This document shows, one piece after another, positions 42,401 to 52,032 of a stretch of 64,000 bases of DNA. The stretch covers positions 263,846,250 through 263,910,249 of the forward strand of contig CATIUR010000001.1 in the NCBI GenBank assembly GCA_949592205.1, read 5' to 3'. The position numbers and the translations under genes were made by a program. Source of the stretch: Helichrysum umbraculigerum (lineage: Eukaryota > Streptophyta > Magnoliopsida > Asterales > Asteraceae). Within the stretch, counting starts at the first letter, position 1, and every line of letters begins with the position of its first letter. Under the pieces are notes generated by a model. That model made no database searches. It saw only the letters and a program-made list of their open reading frames with translations, and was not told the DNA's origin.

Positions 42401-43833
42401 TGTATGCTCAAAGTTCCACCGGTGACGAGAGGAATGCGTACGATTTTCTCAAAACAAACGATTTCGGCTCGGTACTTGGACAACCAATCCATACCGACGA
42501 TGATGTCAAAGCTGCCGATTTCGACAGGTATCAAGTCAATGGAAAAGGGCTCGTTAGCTAAGTTCAGAGTGCAATTAGGTACTACACTGTCGGCCTCAAT
42601 AAGTTTTCCGTTTGCCAATTCTATAGTGTACTTAGAATCTAAGGCAATAGGTGTAGTGTCAAGTAGTGGATAAAATTCGTCGGAAATAAAGCTCTTATCA
42701 GCACCAGTATCGAATAATACAGAAGCAGTCAAGTTGTTGAGAAGGAACGTACCCGTGACCACATTCGGGTCTTGACGGGCTTCCCCAGATTTCAGTACAA
42801 AAGCTCTTCCTCGAGCATTGTTGTTGTTCCTGTTGTTGTTGTTGTTTAGCTTCGGGCAGTCTTTCTTGAAATGCCCCGTTCCGTTGCACCCATAACAAGT
42901 CTTTGGTGCAGAGGTGTTGGTGTCAGTGGTGTTTGATCTACAATCCCTAGCCAAGTGTCCAAATCTCTTACACTTGCTACAGGGACAAGAACCATGGTGG
43001 TGTCGTTGGCACTTGGAGCAATAGGGTTTGGTTCCCTTATACGCCCCCTTGTCATCAGTACCAGAGGTGTAGGCTTTAATGGTTTCAGGTTTCTTGTTTT
43101 GGTGGTTGTTGTGGTTGTCGGACCATTTTCTTTTGTTGCTGTTGGAGGTTGGAGTGGGTGGTTCTGGGTCCTCGTTCATGGCTAGAAGTTCATGGGCCAA
43201 CCGAATGGCACCATGAAGAGTGGTTTGTTTTGACGAGGCGACATTCCCCCGGACAGGTTCCGGGAGGCCGCGGATGTATTTCTTGATCTTTTCGGGTTCA
43301 GTACCCGCCATAGTCGGGCGAAGGACGGTGAGTTGTTGGAATCTGGTGGTGTATCCAACGATATCAGTTCCTTGTACTTTCAAGTTCCAGAACTCTTCGT
43401 CCAGTTTGTAAAGTTGTTCGGCCGGGCAATACTCATCAGTGAGCATTTTCTTCAGATCCTCCCAAGGGAGTAGATAAGCTGTATCAATACCCACAGACTG
43501 GGTATAGGAATTCCACCACGAGAGGGCACCATCTTCGAGGGTGCAGGTGGAGAACTTGACTTTGTCGTCCTCCGCACATTTGCTGATGCGGAAAACGGAT
43601 TCCATCTTTTTAAACCATCTAATAAGTCCGATGGCTCCTTCGATACCCTTGAAGCTCAAGGGTTTGCAGTTTTGAAAATCCTTGTATGAACAAGGTTTAG
43701 CAGCAGAAGTTTCAGCGGCATCGCTGTTTCTTGTGGAACCAGGTGGAGTGTTCCGAGCTAAGGCTTCAGTAACAGCCTGGGTTATGAGTGAAGTGATCTG
43801 AGCATCCGTGTAAGGTCTTGTCTTTGGCGGCAT
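39421..43833 (-). CDS. Gypsy Gag-Pol polyprotein, intact
   Basis: 1470 residues, no stop or shift. Gag core ~60-215. Two zinc knuckles: CSKCKRFGHLARDC (285-298) and CYGCNGTGHFKKDC (313-326). Protease DTG at 375-377. RT ~545-760 with D647 and FIDD (709-712). RNase H with D858, E895 and D920. Integrase zinc region H1047, H1054, C1084, C1087; core D1117, D1178, E1214. The GPF/GPY-like segment YIGPFEIL lies near 1350. A chromodomain-like tail (~1409-1458) contains EEPMEIMDREVKQLK and ends EDQMRLKYPHLF. RT-RNase H before integrase is the Gypsy order. The chromodomain would steer integration to marked chromatin. Every catalytic residue is kept. Confidence 0.96.
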   Translation of the reverse strand: MPPKTRPYTDAQITSLITQAVTEALARNTPPGSTRNSDAAETSAAKPCSYKDFQNCKPLSFKGIEGAIGLIRWFKKMESVFRISKCAEDDKVKFSTCTLEDGALSWWNSYTQSVGIDTAYLLPWEDLKKMLTDEYCPAEQLYKLDEEFWNLKVQGTDIVGYTTRFQQLTVLRPTMAGTEPEKIKKYIRGLPEPVRGNVASSKQTTLHGAIRLAHELLAMNEDPEPPTPTSNSNKRKWSDNHNNHQNKKPETIKAYTSGTDDKGAYKGTKPYCSKCQRHHHGSCPCSKCKRFGHLARDCRSNTTDTNTSAPKTCYGCNGTGHFKKDCPKLNNNNNRNNNNARGRAFVLKSGEARQDPNVVTGTFLLNNLTASVLFDTGADKSFISDEFYPLLDTTPIALDSKYTIELANGKLIEADSVVPNCTLNLANEPFSIDLIPVEIGSFDIIVGMDWLSKYRAEIVCFEKIVRIPLVTGGTLSIQGETGGTRINIISCMKTRKYLRKGYQAILAHVMEKKSVEKRLEDVPIVRDFPEVFPEDLPGLPPTRQVEFSIDLVPGAAPVARAPYRLAPSELQELSTQLQELLDKGFIRPSSSPWGAPVLFVKKKDGSFRMCIDYRELNKLTVKNRYPLPRIDDLFDQLQGSSFYSKIDLRSGYHQLRVRDEDIPKTAFRTRYGHYEFQVMPFGLTNAPAVFMDLMNRVCKPYLDKFVIVFIDDILIYSRTEQEHAQHLKTILELLKHEELYAKFSKCEFWMKTVQFLGHVIDNQGIHVDPSKIEAIKGWQAPTTPTEVRQFLGLAGYYRRFIENFSKIALPLTALTQKEKKFDWTDKQESAFQLLKQKLCSAPILSLPEGNDDFVVYCDASHQGLGCVLMQRDKVIAYASRQLKVHEKNYTTHDLELGAVVFALKIWRHYLYGTKCTILTDHKSLQHIFDQKDLNMRQRRWVELLTDYDCEIRYHPGKANVVADALSRKERVKPLRVRALGMTIHNNLINQTLAAQFEALKPEHLINEALRGMDKQFETKSNGAKYFSNRIWLPSFGNLRDLVMNEAHKSKYSIHPGADKMYHGIKELYWWPNMKSDIATYVGKCLTCSKVKAEHQKPSGLLQQPEIPQWKWEQITMDFITKLPKTSSGCDTIWVIVDRLTKSAHFLAIKETDKMERLTRIYLKEIVSRHGVPISIISDRDARFTSRFWQSLQKSLGTRLDMSTAYHPQTDGQSERTIQTLEDMLRACVVDFGKNWENHLPLCEFSYNNSYHTSIKAAPFEALYGRKCRSPICWTEVGDTQLTGPEIIHETTEKIVGIQHRLKAARDRQKSYADVRRKHLEFQVGDKVLLKVAPWKGVIRFGKRGKLNPRYIGPFEILEKIGPVAYRLQLPAELSSVHNTFHISNLKKCLSDETLIIPLDEIQLDDKLHFVEEPMEIMDREVKQLKQSRIPIVKIRWNSRRGPEFTWEREDQMRLKYPHLFPDNAPTVQSS

Positions 43834-44127
43834 GACTCTTCAATAAAAGAAATGAAGATACATGAGATTTTGCAAGAAAGTTGTATGTATTTCAGATGTA
43901 CATGTATAAAGATGGTAATACATCACATCAATATGAAAAAGAATTATGGCAATTAATATGAGTTGAACAACACGAAATATTTGATAGATGATACGAGTTC
44001 AAAGGTTACATCCTACAAATGTATTACAAAAGATGTCGGGAATTGTTACATCCGACTGAAACGTAGAGTAGTGTTTAGATAGTTACTAGATTACAAGATA
44101 GATTACAAGACAAAGACTACACTAGTC

Positions 44128-44613
44128 TTAACGTAGGTTAATCTGTTCCATCATCGTGACAAGGCGATCCACAGTGTTTGCAAGCCTGCTAGCTTGTCGG
44201 GCGTTGTCTTCTGCTAGCGCTAGTCGTTGGGTTAGTCCACGCGCATACTCTTCTGCCTCAAGTGAGCGCTGCACATATTCATCCATACTTTGTTGCAGAA
44301 GGGCATTTTCCACCCTTATTTCAATTATTTGGTTGCGAAGGACGTCCATGTTGTTGTTAGTGGTTTCCAGATCGTCGGAGACTTGTTCTATGCGTTCGAG
44401 AGATGTAAGTCTCCAGTTTTCGTTGGTTTCTTGCAACACGACATCCATGGTGCGAAGTCGTTGCTCGTGTTGGTTCACCCTAGCGGCTAAGGCCGGCAAG
44501 GTGGAGTGAGTGGGGTATGGGCCAGCTCGAGGCAACCTGTTGTTCCTCCTTGCTACCCTTGGGTTCTGCGACCCGGTTTGAGAACGAGATGAGTTGGATG
44601 GGGTGTTTGCCAT
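44128..44613 (-). CDS. Accessory coiled-coil ORF upstream of gag
   Basis: 161 residues, same strand as gag-pol, 294 bp upstream of its ATG and closed by its own stop. The N-terminal ~35 residues are Ser/Asn/Arg-rich and basic (RVARRNNRLPR). From about residue 43 to the end the sequence is strongly heptad-like and charged (LAARVNQHEQRLRTMDVVL, NQIIEIRVENALLQQ), predicting a long coiled coil. No zinc, catalytic or membrane motif is seen, and I recognise no family. It lacks the N-x7-R signature of bZIP proteins. As the surrounding DNA of a very young element has barely mutated, openness alone does not prove selection. It may be expressed from the same RNA ahead of Gag. Confidence 0.6.
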   Translation of the reverse strand: MANTPSNSSRSQTGSQNPRVARRNNRLPRAGPYPTHSTLPALAARVNQHEQRLRTMDVVLQETNENWRLTSLERIEQVSDDLETTNNNMDVLRNQIIEIRVENALLQQSMDEYVQRSLEAEEYARGLTQRLALAEDNARQASRLANTVDRLVTMMEQINLR

Positions 44614-44918
44614 TTCTGAGACGAAGCGTTAGTAAGTTTGAGGCTAATATATATACATATATCATATCTAGCCTAGTGTCTAGCACGTATTAAGTAATGG
44701 TCCGGTTCTCTCGTAGTCAGAGTCAACTATCGTATCCCTGTTCAACATAATCATTTCAGATCTTACATCATATTTCCTTAATTGTACATAGTTGATCAGG
44801 CTATGTTAAATTAAAGTTGTATGCTGTAATTCCTGAACTAGTCATGTCTAATAAGAGAATACTGCCTAACGGTCATAGTCTAGGCCCACTAAATGCAACC
44901 TAGTTCACTATAACCTTA

Positions 44919-44934
44919 GGCTCTGATACCAATC
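44919..44934 (-). other. Gypsy primer-binding site
   Basis: TTGGTATCAGAGCC on the minus strand, 3 nt inside the 5' LTR: initiator tRNA-Met type. Confidence 0.92.
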
Positions 44935-47197
44935 TGTAACACCCCCAAATTTAACGAGTTGCGGAAGCATACTTTGGGTGTTACTAATCAATATACAAAG
45001 CACAAGATATATAGCAAACGACCTCTAAATGAGACGTTTGTAAAATAGTTACATTTCATAATTTGAATCGTTTGAAAACCGTAGGTTTTCGTACACAAAA
45101 ATGTAGTTTCCTAGAGTCCGCGCGTATAGCGGAAGATTCTATTACATAATCATAGTTACAAAAGATAATGCCAAAGAATCTTCGTTAAATGCAGTTTGTA
45201 AATCATGCGACTCTAGCTAGCAATCCTGGAGTGAACCTACTCCGTAAGTGTACCTGAGATGCAAAGCTAGAAAGTGTCAACCAAAAAGGTTGGTGAATCT
45301 CACAGGTTTAGTAATAAGTAAGTGTTATGAACCACAAGTATGTACCCGTATTGCTATCAAGCAAAGTAAGTTAATCAGTATATCAGTACAGTGCCATGAG
45401 CTCATAAGTTGAAGCTTAACCGTGTAGTGTGAAATAAATCACGTACCCCCGTGAGTGCTATCCGCACACTCATATGTAACAAATACTAATATGTCTGTTT
45501 CTACGTGTAAATCAGTACGTGGTGGCGCTACCACCCCAGACAGGGATTGTCAGTCCCAAATGGATCCATTTACTAGTACTCGCGCTTAAGACCATAACTA
45601 ACAACTTACGATAAGGAGGCTTTCAGTGGATAAAAGTAACTCATGCGTTTGTTTGTAATCAGTAATGTTTTCAGTTCAGTACATTGTGTTCATCCGTAAA
45701 ACAGTTGCTAAGTATCTCACCCCAAGTAAAACAGTAAAAAAAAAAAAGGGGCTGTAAGACTCACCTGAGTCGAGCAGTGGTAAATAGCAAGTAGTAGTAA
45801 AGCAAGTAGGTTCTCCGAACCCGTAACCTTCTAGTGCCTAAACACGTAAGGTTAAGTAAGTAGATGTCTCGCAAGACCATCTAGGCTAGTTGTTCATACA
45901 ACCCGTTGTGTGTAATGTTGGTTCGTTCTCGTTTGTATCAAAGTATACGGCCCGTTGGTGATTTGTTATAATTAAAGTTTATCATTTATAACGCAATTTA
46001 GTGTAATTGTAATAGAAAGTATGTTCTATGACGTTTGTTAAGTCGTATGACATAAGTATTTGAAGTTGTGTAAGTTCGACACTTAGTAAAATCTGACTTT
46101 TCAAGGTTCTGTCATGTGCGACGTAGCGTGCGACGTAGGGTGCGACGTCGGGTGCGACGTCGGGTGCGACGTCAGGTGCGACGTCAGGTGCGACGTCGGG
46201 TGCGACGTGGGCATGTACGTCGCATGATGCGACCTTCGCAAATCAATGCGACGTAGGAGGCAGCGTCGCTAATGCGACGTTGGGGTTTTTATGCGACGTA
46301 GGCCGCGACGTCGCAGAGGCCGGTGGTCAAATGCGACGTAGCGGTCTGATGGCCGGAATTTTTGTCGAAAACGAGTTTTCCGGTTTCCGTTGGGTCCAAA
46401 TCTTTTACCCAACCCTTATATGAACATATTAAGCCATTATAAACTATAAAAACGTAAAAATGAGTAGAAACGGAGAGTTGTCGGGATTTGTCGGAAACTT
46501 ACAAGGTGTCGGATTGAAAATCCGAAAAGATAGGAATGTAGATCGGGTTGCGGTGGTCGTGAATCTCTAAAAATCTTGAAGATCGGATGTCGTTTGATAT
46601 GTTTATTTGTTGATTTAGATAGATTTTTGGTGGTGGTGTTTAGTGATTAGAGAGAAAAGGAAAGGAAAGAGAGAGAAAGAAAGAAAGTGAAATGAAAGAA
46701 GGTGGGTGGAAGTGGGAGGTTAAATCCCCACTTTCGCCCCGTGTTCCCGCTCCGCGCGGTGTTCGTTTGCTCCGTCATTGAAACTTTAAATATTTATTTT
46801 ACGCGTTTAATTATATTTATAAATCACAAATCTTGTTAAATAATTTATTTAAATTATTTCCTTAAATCTTTAATAGTTTAAATTACATTTAATTTCTTTT
46901 GTTTTTAAATCGTGTAAGTGTATATCGAGTAATACGAGATAATTACCAATTATTATAAAGTAGCGTTCCGGTCATAATTGCGTTATCTTAGTTTATAAAC
47001 ATTTGTTCACCAACGTCCGTGTTAACCGAATAGAATTTCATTCTATATAAGTCGCGTACGATTTAATCAAATCGTAAAGTTGTATATATATTAACCAACA
47101 TATAATCCGATACATAAATTAGCCTAACTCAGTACTAATTACATGTATTAACAAAGAGTTAGGCGCTAATATTAGCCCTAATTTGGCGGTTGTTACA
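44935..47197 (-). repeat. Gypsy 5' LTR
   Basis: 2263 bp, nearly identical to the 3' LTR; array D copy at 46116-46340. Confidence 0.96.
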
Positions 47198-47435
47198 CTT
47201 CTCAAAAATGTTATTTCGACGGCAACCCTAACATGGGATCGGATTCTTAATTTGAATATGATGCAACCCTTTCTTAAGGAGCGCACCTCAGGCAACATTC
47301 CGCTGTTTTATGTGAAATCAGCGGAAGTTGGGATTGGACCCAGTACCTGTTTTTCAAAATTCACAACTTACGAAGACGTTTACGTGGGGGAATGATACCA
47401 CTAAGTTAAAGCTGTAATGGTATCAATCCATATAA

Positions 47436-48051
47436 TTTTATAAAAGGATTTGTGAAAGTTAGCTTATATGGAGTTCATATTTGATGTTTGTATTTATTTT
47501 ATTATTGTTTATATGATCATATTAAAGGTATAGTATATTATTTCATAGAGTTCTTAAAGTATCAACTTGCATTTTGATAATTTTTATTTCTAATAACAGT
47601 AGTTATAGTTATGATGGGGGCATAATAGTAATAACAAACTTTTAGAGATAACATAAAAAGAAAGCATGCATCGATTTAACAATATTTTACCTAACGCACA
47701 GATATTCTTATCAAATCTAAGTACTGGTTCTTAGTGTTAAGTAGGTGATTTAAAATCTATGTCGAGAAGGAAGGGGTAAGTAGAGCGATTCTTAGTTGAT
47801 ATATGGTGAGTAACATGAAAAATAGAGATCGCAAAAGTGAAAGTGTTTGGTTAAAGAAAGATACACAAAAAAAATTAGATGGAAAAATTAGATAATAAAT
47901 GAATTATAATATACATGATTAATGTTTAATAGTTAGTTAAAAAAGATGTGTCATAATTTTTTATGAGAATTAGTGTAAATGAAGAGTTATTAAAATACTT
48001 ATTATGCAAAAGAAAGTTTATTATAATTTTAATAAATTTAAAATTTATATG

Positions 48052-48052
<1 letters not shown>
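47436..48052. other. AT-rich stretch without recognisable gene
   Basis: No coding or structural signal noted. Confidence 0.4.

Positions 48053-48122
<70 letters not shown>
48053..48122. repeat. AT microsatellite
   Basis: About 34 AT units. Confidence 0.97.
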
Positions 48123-48125
<3 letters not shown>

Positions 48126-48420
48126 GAGAAGCCTACATATATATTGGCTTTAAAATTGATGATGATGTGTCATTATTTCATGACTAAAAGGTGATGTATA
48201 CAATTATTATACTATTCAATTATGTCACTGTCATTGATGATTTAATAGTTACTGTACGTATTATTAATGTATGAAATTGATTCTTATTGACATCTCATTA
48301 ACTAGCTTTTTGTTAATTACTTCTTTGTAATAATTTTAATAGTTATGTATATAGATTAGTAATTGGTTAAAAAGGATATCTCATTCCAACCTCGACGTCC
48401 TCAAGCATAAAAAAAGCTAA

Positions 48421-48539
48421 TGATATTTCCACCTTCCAAATTGATAGATCCACTAAAGTTATGCATTAACAGATTGTACAGTACAACCTGTTAATGCATA
48501 ACTATGGTGGATCTATCAATTTGGAAGGTGGAAATATCA
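48421..48539. repeat. 119-bp near-perfect palindrome
   Basis: Two 59-bp arms (48421-48479 and 48481-48539) with one central base and only three mismatched pairs. Arms begin TGATATTTCCACCTTCCAAA and end GTAC. The RNA would fold into a long hairpin, so it is either a fold-back MITE or a small-RNA precursor. No TSD is clear. Confidence 0.92.
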
Positions 48540-49269
48540 CCACCTTATATAAAAAACTATGGTGATTTTTTGTTATAATTTATTGATTGATGGAGTATAT
48601 AAACAGTCTAGTAACACGTGTTATGAATAATTAGAATATACCTGGTAAAATAAGCTTCCTACTCTTTGACTAATTATCGTGCCAAACCCAAATTCAAACT
48701 CCGTGTCTTCAGCCACCGGTCACTTTATTGATGGACCATGCACCATAGGATAACTTACACCTTTTGCGATTTTATAGAAGGTTAGGTTATGTTTTTCAAC
48801 ATTTCAAGCCCTCACTAGTAGTTTACGCTTTCTCCGGTCTTTTAGATCTACCAAATTTACCGTTTTTATGATGTCGTCGACTTCCTGATATGCATCTTCT
48901 TCACTTGAAACTTCCTGGATATGCATCTTCTTCACTTGAAACTCTTTACGAATGACTTCTAATTAGGCTTCTTATAGTAACATGGTAACAGCTACAATAT
49001 CATGTATACTACGAGTGTGTTTGGCAAAACCAGCTAGTAGCTATAACTGGAAGTTTGTAACTATAGCTGGTAGCTGGGGTTTATGTTTACAGCTAGAAGC
49101 TAAAACTTATATTTATTTTATAAGTGTTTGGCAAACTAGCAGGAATTGAAGCTTAATAATGTAAAATGACAAAAAAAACCAAAAAAAAAAAAAAAAAACA
49201 TCTTACTAAAGGGTATTTATGTAATTTCAATGTCGATAAGTTCTAAAAATTTTCGTAAGATACTTCATA

Positions 49270-49611
49270 TGGGTTATTAATTGCTTTCTTAGTGGGTTCC
49301 TTGAATGAGTTTGGAATCATTGTCTCAATTTTCTCACCCTCAGTGTCAACAGTTTTAGGATTAGTATCGCCTTCGGGTTTGTTTCTTTGAGATCTATCTT
49401 GATTTGAATCTATATTGAACAAGTACGAGACACCCCTTTTCCCTTGTTTAGTGGTTTTATCGGCTTTCAGTGCTAGTCGAATAGCTTTATCAATTGTCCA
49501 TGTTGTTCGAAACGAAACAATCTCCTGGATATCAAATCGTAAGTCATTATTGACAACTTCAAGTAGCTTCATATATAATGAATTGTCGTGTTTGTTGAGT
49601 GAAAGAGCGTG
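49270..49611 (-). pseudogene. Gypsy-type gag fragment
   Basis: On the minus strand a frame reads MKLLEVVNNDLRFDIQEIVS, then TTWTIDKAIRLALKADK. This resembles the Gag segment between the Gag core and the zinc knuckle of Gypsy elements. No knuckle, protease or RT follows, and the frame runs out into MITE sequence. It is a captured or inserted fragment. Confidence 0.5.
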
Positions 49612-50222
49612 AATCTCGTTGCCATCTCTTCTTTGAATGCCCTTACTCAAAGCAACTATGGAACAAGTTGAAAACAATTGCAAATATGCATGCTACTTCG
49701 AAAGTGTTGGAAGACATAACAACCTACCTCCAACCTCGCTCGAATGGTAACACAATATGGAGCATTATTGGACGTCATGTCCTAGGTGTTTCTGTTTATT
49801 TTCTATGGCAAGAGCGTACTAACCGATTGCACGATAAGGGATCTCGCCAAGTGGATCAACTTTTGAATGTCATTGTTGAAATAATGCAGCTGAAAATCAC
49901 TACATTGAGATTGAAAGAAAGTACTAATGTCAAACAAGCTTGTCTGATTTGGAAGTTTAGTCTTAAGCCTTACGATGAAACGTGGTATTGATGTCTTCAA
50001 GATTGATCGTTGTCTTGTTATTGAGTTGCTGTTTTTTGCTGCATCTAGCTACTATGTGATTCTTTCTATTAATATTTGTGCGATTTGGATTTTAGAGTAT
50101 GTAGTATATGTTTGTCGACTTTAGAGGCATGTCTCTATTGTCGTCTTTGATATTGTTTTTGCGGGTTTCTCCGTGTTTTATAATTTATAAATATATATAT
50201 GAGGGTGAACTCCTCCTTTACC
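49612..50222 (+). pseudogene. LINE 3' end with RT zinc-binding domain
   Basis: From ~49612 the + strand reads ESRCHLFFECPYSKQLWNKL and continues to a stop at 49989-49991. This is the zinc-binding C-terminal domain (zf-RVT) of plant LINE reverse transcriptases. About 230 bp of 3' UTR follows, ending ACCAAATAAAAA at about 50222. The element is 5'-truncated, with no RT core or endonuclease. It lies head-to-head with the gag fragment inside the MITE. Confidence 0.7.
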
Positions 50223-50378
50223 AAATAAAAAGTAGTTTATTCTTTTAAAAGCTTATTTTTTTCAATAAGCTTCCAATAAGCTTTTTATGTTTTGTGTACC
50301 AAACAAGGCTTTTAGATTGAGTTTCTAAAAAAACATAAGATTAAGCTCTCGTAAGCTTGTCACCCAAACATACTTTAC

Positions 50379-51150
50379 ATGTTATCGTGTTTTAAATATT
50401 CCAGGTTGTTATCAGTGTTGATTATATTAAATTGTATCAAGTTTGAGATTTTTTCATTAGAGTTTCAGTTTCTAATTTGTTTTAAAACAACTAGGATGGA
50501 TTTCAAGTGGTTTAGTATGGTGCATTGTCAATTTTTAGGTGGTTCGTAGCCTCTACCAACACAATTCATAATGTAGTACAAATTTCTTCGTTGATTTTGA
50601 ACTCCCGATATGTGGTTACGTGCTTTTCATCTCGTAGTTTCAAGGAGGTTTTCTTTATTGTTTTCTTGACAATTTTATCGTAAAATTAAACCCATTTATT
50701 TTTGTATTTCAAATACGGTATATCGTGGACGTGTAAACAACGAACTTCATTCATCAAAGATCAAAGTATTTTGTTGCATAATGCTTTCATGTTTCATATT
50801 GCATCAAGTTTTATTGAGGTGTAAGTGGTGAAATTGTGTTTTTAATAAAGACTTGTTATATATCTGTCAATCAAATTAGCAGCATGTTGAGCTATAATTT
50901 GATAATTTTTTCGTACTATAAGCAGACATTTATAGTCCATTAGTTATTTCGTACATATTGAATTTATGGATTGACCTCAAATGTTAAAGTCTATTAATTA
51001 TTTCAAGTCAATATCGTTTACCATAAATTCTTTAGTAGATTTTCTCACACATCTTAATCTTAATATTATTCTAAAGTTGTAATCTTGATTCGAAACATCA
51101 TAATACTATTAGAGATTTTGGATCACAACTAAAAGGATCACATTGTGTAT
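50379..51150. other. AT-rich stretch without recognisable gene
   Basis: No coding or structural signal noted. Confidence 0.4.
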
Positions 51151-51152
51151 GC

Positions 51153-51229
<77 letters not shown>
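51151..51229. repeat. ATT microsatellite
   Basis: About 26 ATT units, ending at the Helitron terminus. Confidence 0.97.
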
Positions 51230-51230
<1 letters not shown>

Positions 51231-51256
51231 TAGCTAAAGACCCGCGGTTTTGCGAG
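51230..51256 (-). mobile_element. Helitron 3' terminus, minus strand
   Basis: On the minus strand an imperfect hairpin CTCGCAAAACCGCGGG is followed by TCTTTAG and CTAG, abutting the ATT repeat. The element would extend rightwards; the 5' end was not found. Confidence 0.5.
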
Positions 51257-51686
51257 ATGCATCATGGATATTTGTAACAATCGTACGTGATGATTAGTTA
51301 GGAATGTAAACGAATGCATTGGCGTGTGCAAAGTATAGTCGATATGCACAGTTTAACACAAACAATTTAATTTCAAGAACAAAAATAAAACGTTGTATTG
51401 CAGCTCAAAATTCTGGAAGGCTATCGATATGGAAACGTTAAAATACATTTATTAGAAATTAAACACAAAATAGGCTGGTCATATGTTATTATTTCGGATG
51501 AGTAATCCAAAAAGCGCTTAGTTCACAAATGCGGTAGAAGTAGTCGTTTATCACAAGAATGTCACGTGCTGATTGTGTTGTTGTAAGTAGTTTATGTAGT
51601 TGTTGTAATGTTGATTCCCACAATATCTCAGCCTGATATTCAATCTAAATAAAGTGAAAGTTGAGCTAAAAAAACGAACTACATAA

Positions 51687-52010
51687 CTATATTAAGTATA
51701 CATTGATGCATAAGTAATAGTATATCATCATCAATATGATGGAGGTAAATGGTAATACCTGATTTAGGAATACTTCAAGTGAACCCAATTTTCCGATAGC
51801 AAAAGTCATTTGCCCCATGTTATTGGTCATTTCAAATGAATCGGATGGGATAACGTCTGAAGCAATTGCCAACGTCGATGCCAAAGAACGCTCGAGTTTT
51901 TCCATTTTGCTTGACAGGCTTCTGACTCAATGGTAATTTGTTGCAATTCACGAAGTTTAATTTTTTGTTCTTCTTTTAGGTTTTCCAATCTAGTGTTAAG
52001 CAACTACATT
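51687..52010 (-). pseudogene. Gene-like fragment, unknown family
   Basis: The minus strand is open in overlapping frames: LENLKEEQKIKLRELQQITI (about 51990-51930), then, after a frame change, MEKLERSLASTLAIASDVIP (51905 down). Codon-like composition stands out from the AT-rich surroundings. It is coiled-coil-like and I do not recognise it. It lies inside the putative minus-strand Helitron, so it may be a captured exon. Confidence 0.3.
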
Positions 52011-52032
52011 CATGTTTCATATGTACCTTATT

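Larger units (their letters stand above)
37125..47197 (-). mobile_element. Full-length Ty3/Gypsy chromovirus (Tekay/Del-like)
   Basis: Two 2263-bp LTRs (37125-39387, 44935-47197), TSD CTTCT on both sides (37120-37124, 47198-47202), a primer-binding site, a polypurine tract and an uninterrupted 1470-codon gag-pol. Only two LTR mismatches were seen (A/T in GATCGGGATGCGG near 38740 and T/A in TTCTATTTAAG near 39237). That is ~0.09%, so it is very young and possibly still active. A separate coiled-coil frame precedes gag. The Tekay/Del placement is by the C-terminal chromodomain-like region. Confidence 0.96.
37120..47421 (-). mobile_element. tRNA-type SINE split by the Gypsy element
   Basis: The target-site copies ATCAATCCATATAA (37106-37119 and 47422-47435) are 14 bp and identical. 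Between them, after removing the Gypsy element and one copy of its 5-bp TSD, 224 bp remain. On the minus strand these begin with an A-box-like TAACTTAGTGG (47408-47398) and a B-box-like GGTCCAATCC (47340-47331). Box order, spacing and long TSD suit a Pol III SINE. A clear poly(A) tail is not seen. Confidence 0.6.
49013..50375. mobile_element. MITE copy 3, split by an insertion
   Basis: Termini GAGTGTGTTTGG and CCAAACATACTT; TSD TAC (49010-49012 and 50376-50378). MITE sequence occupies 49013-~49268 and ~50223-50375; about 950 bp of retroelement-derived DNA interrupts it. Confidence 0.75.

Noticed and set aside
39565..43411. Many 60-119 codon plus-strand frames
   Set aside because: Antisense shadows of the Gypsy gag-pol.
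44156..44509. 117-codon plus-strand frame
   Set aside because: Antisense shadow of the accessory coiled-coil frame, whose composition is the more protein-like.
47183..47395. 70-codon plus-strand frame
   Set aside because: Starts inside the Gypsy LTR and runs through the SINE; explained by neither being coding.
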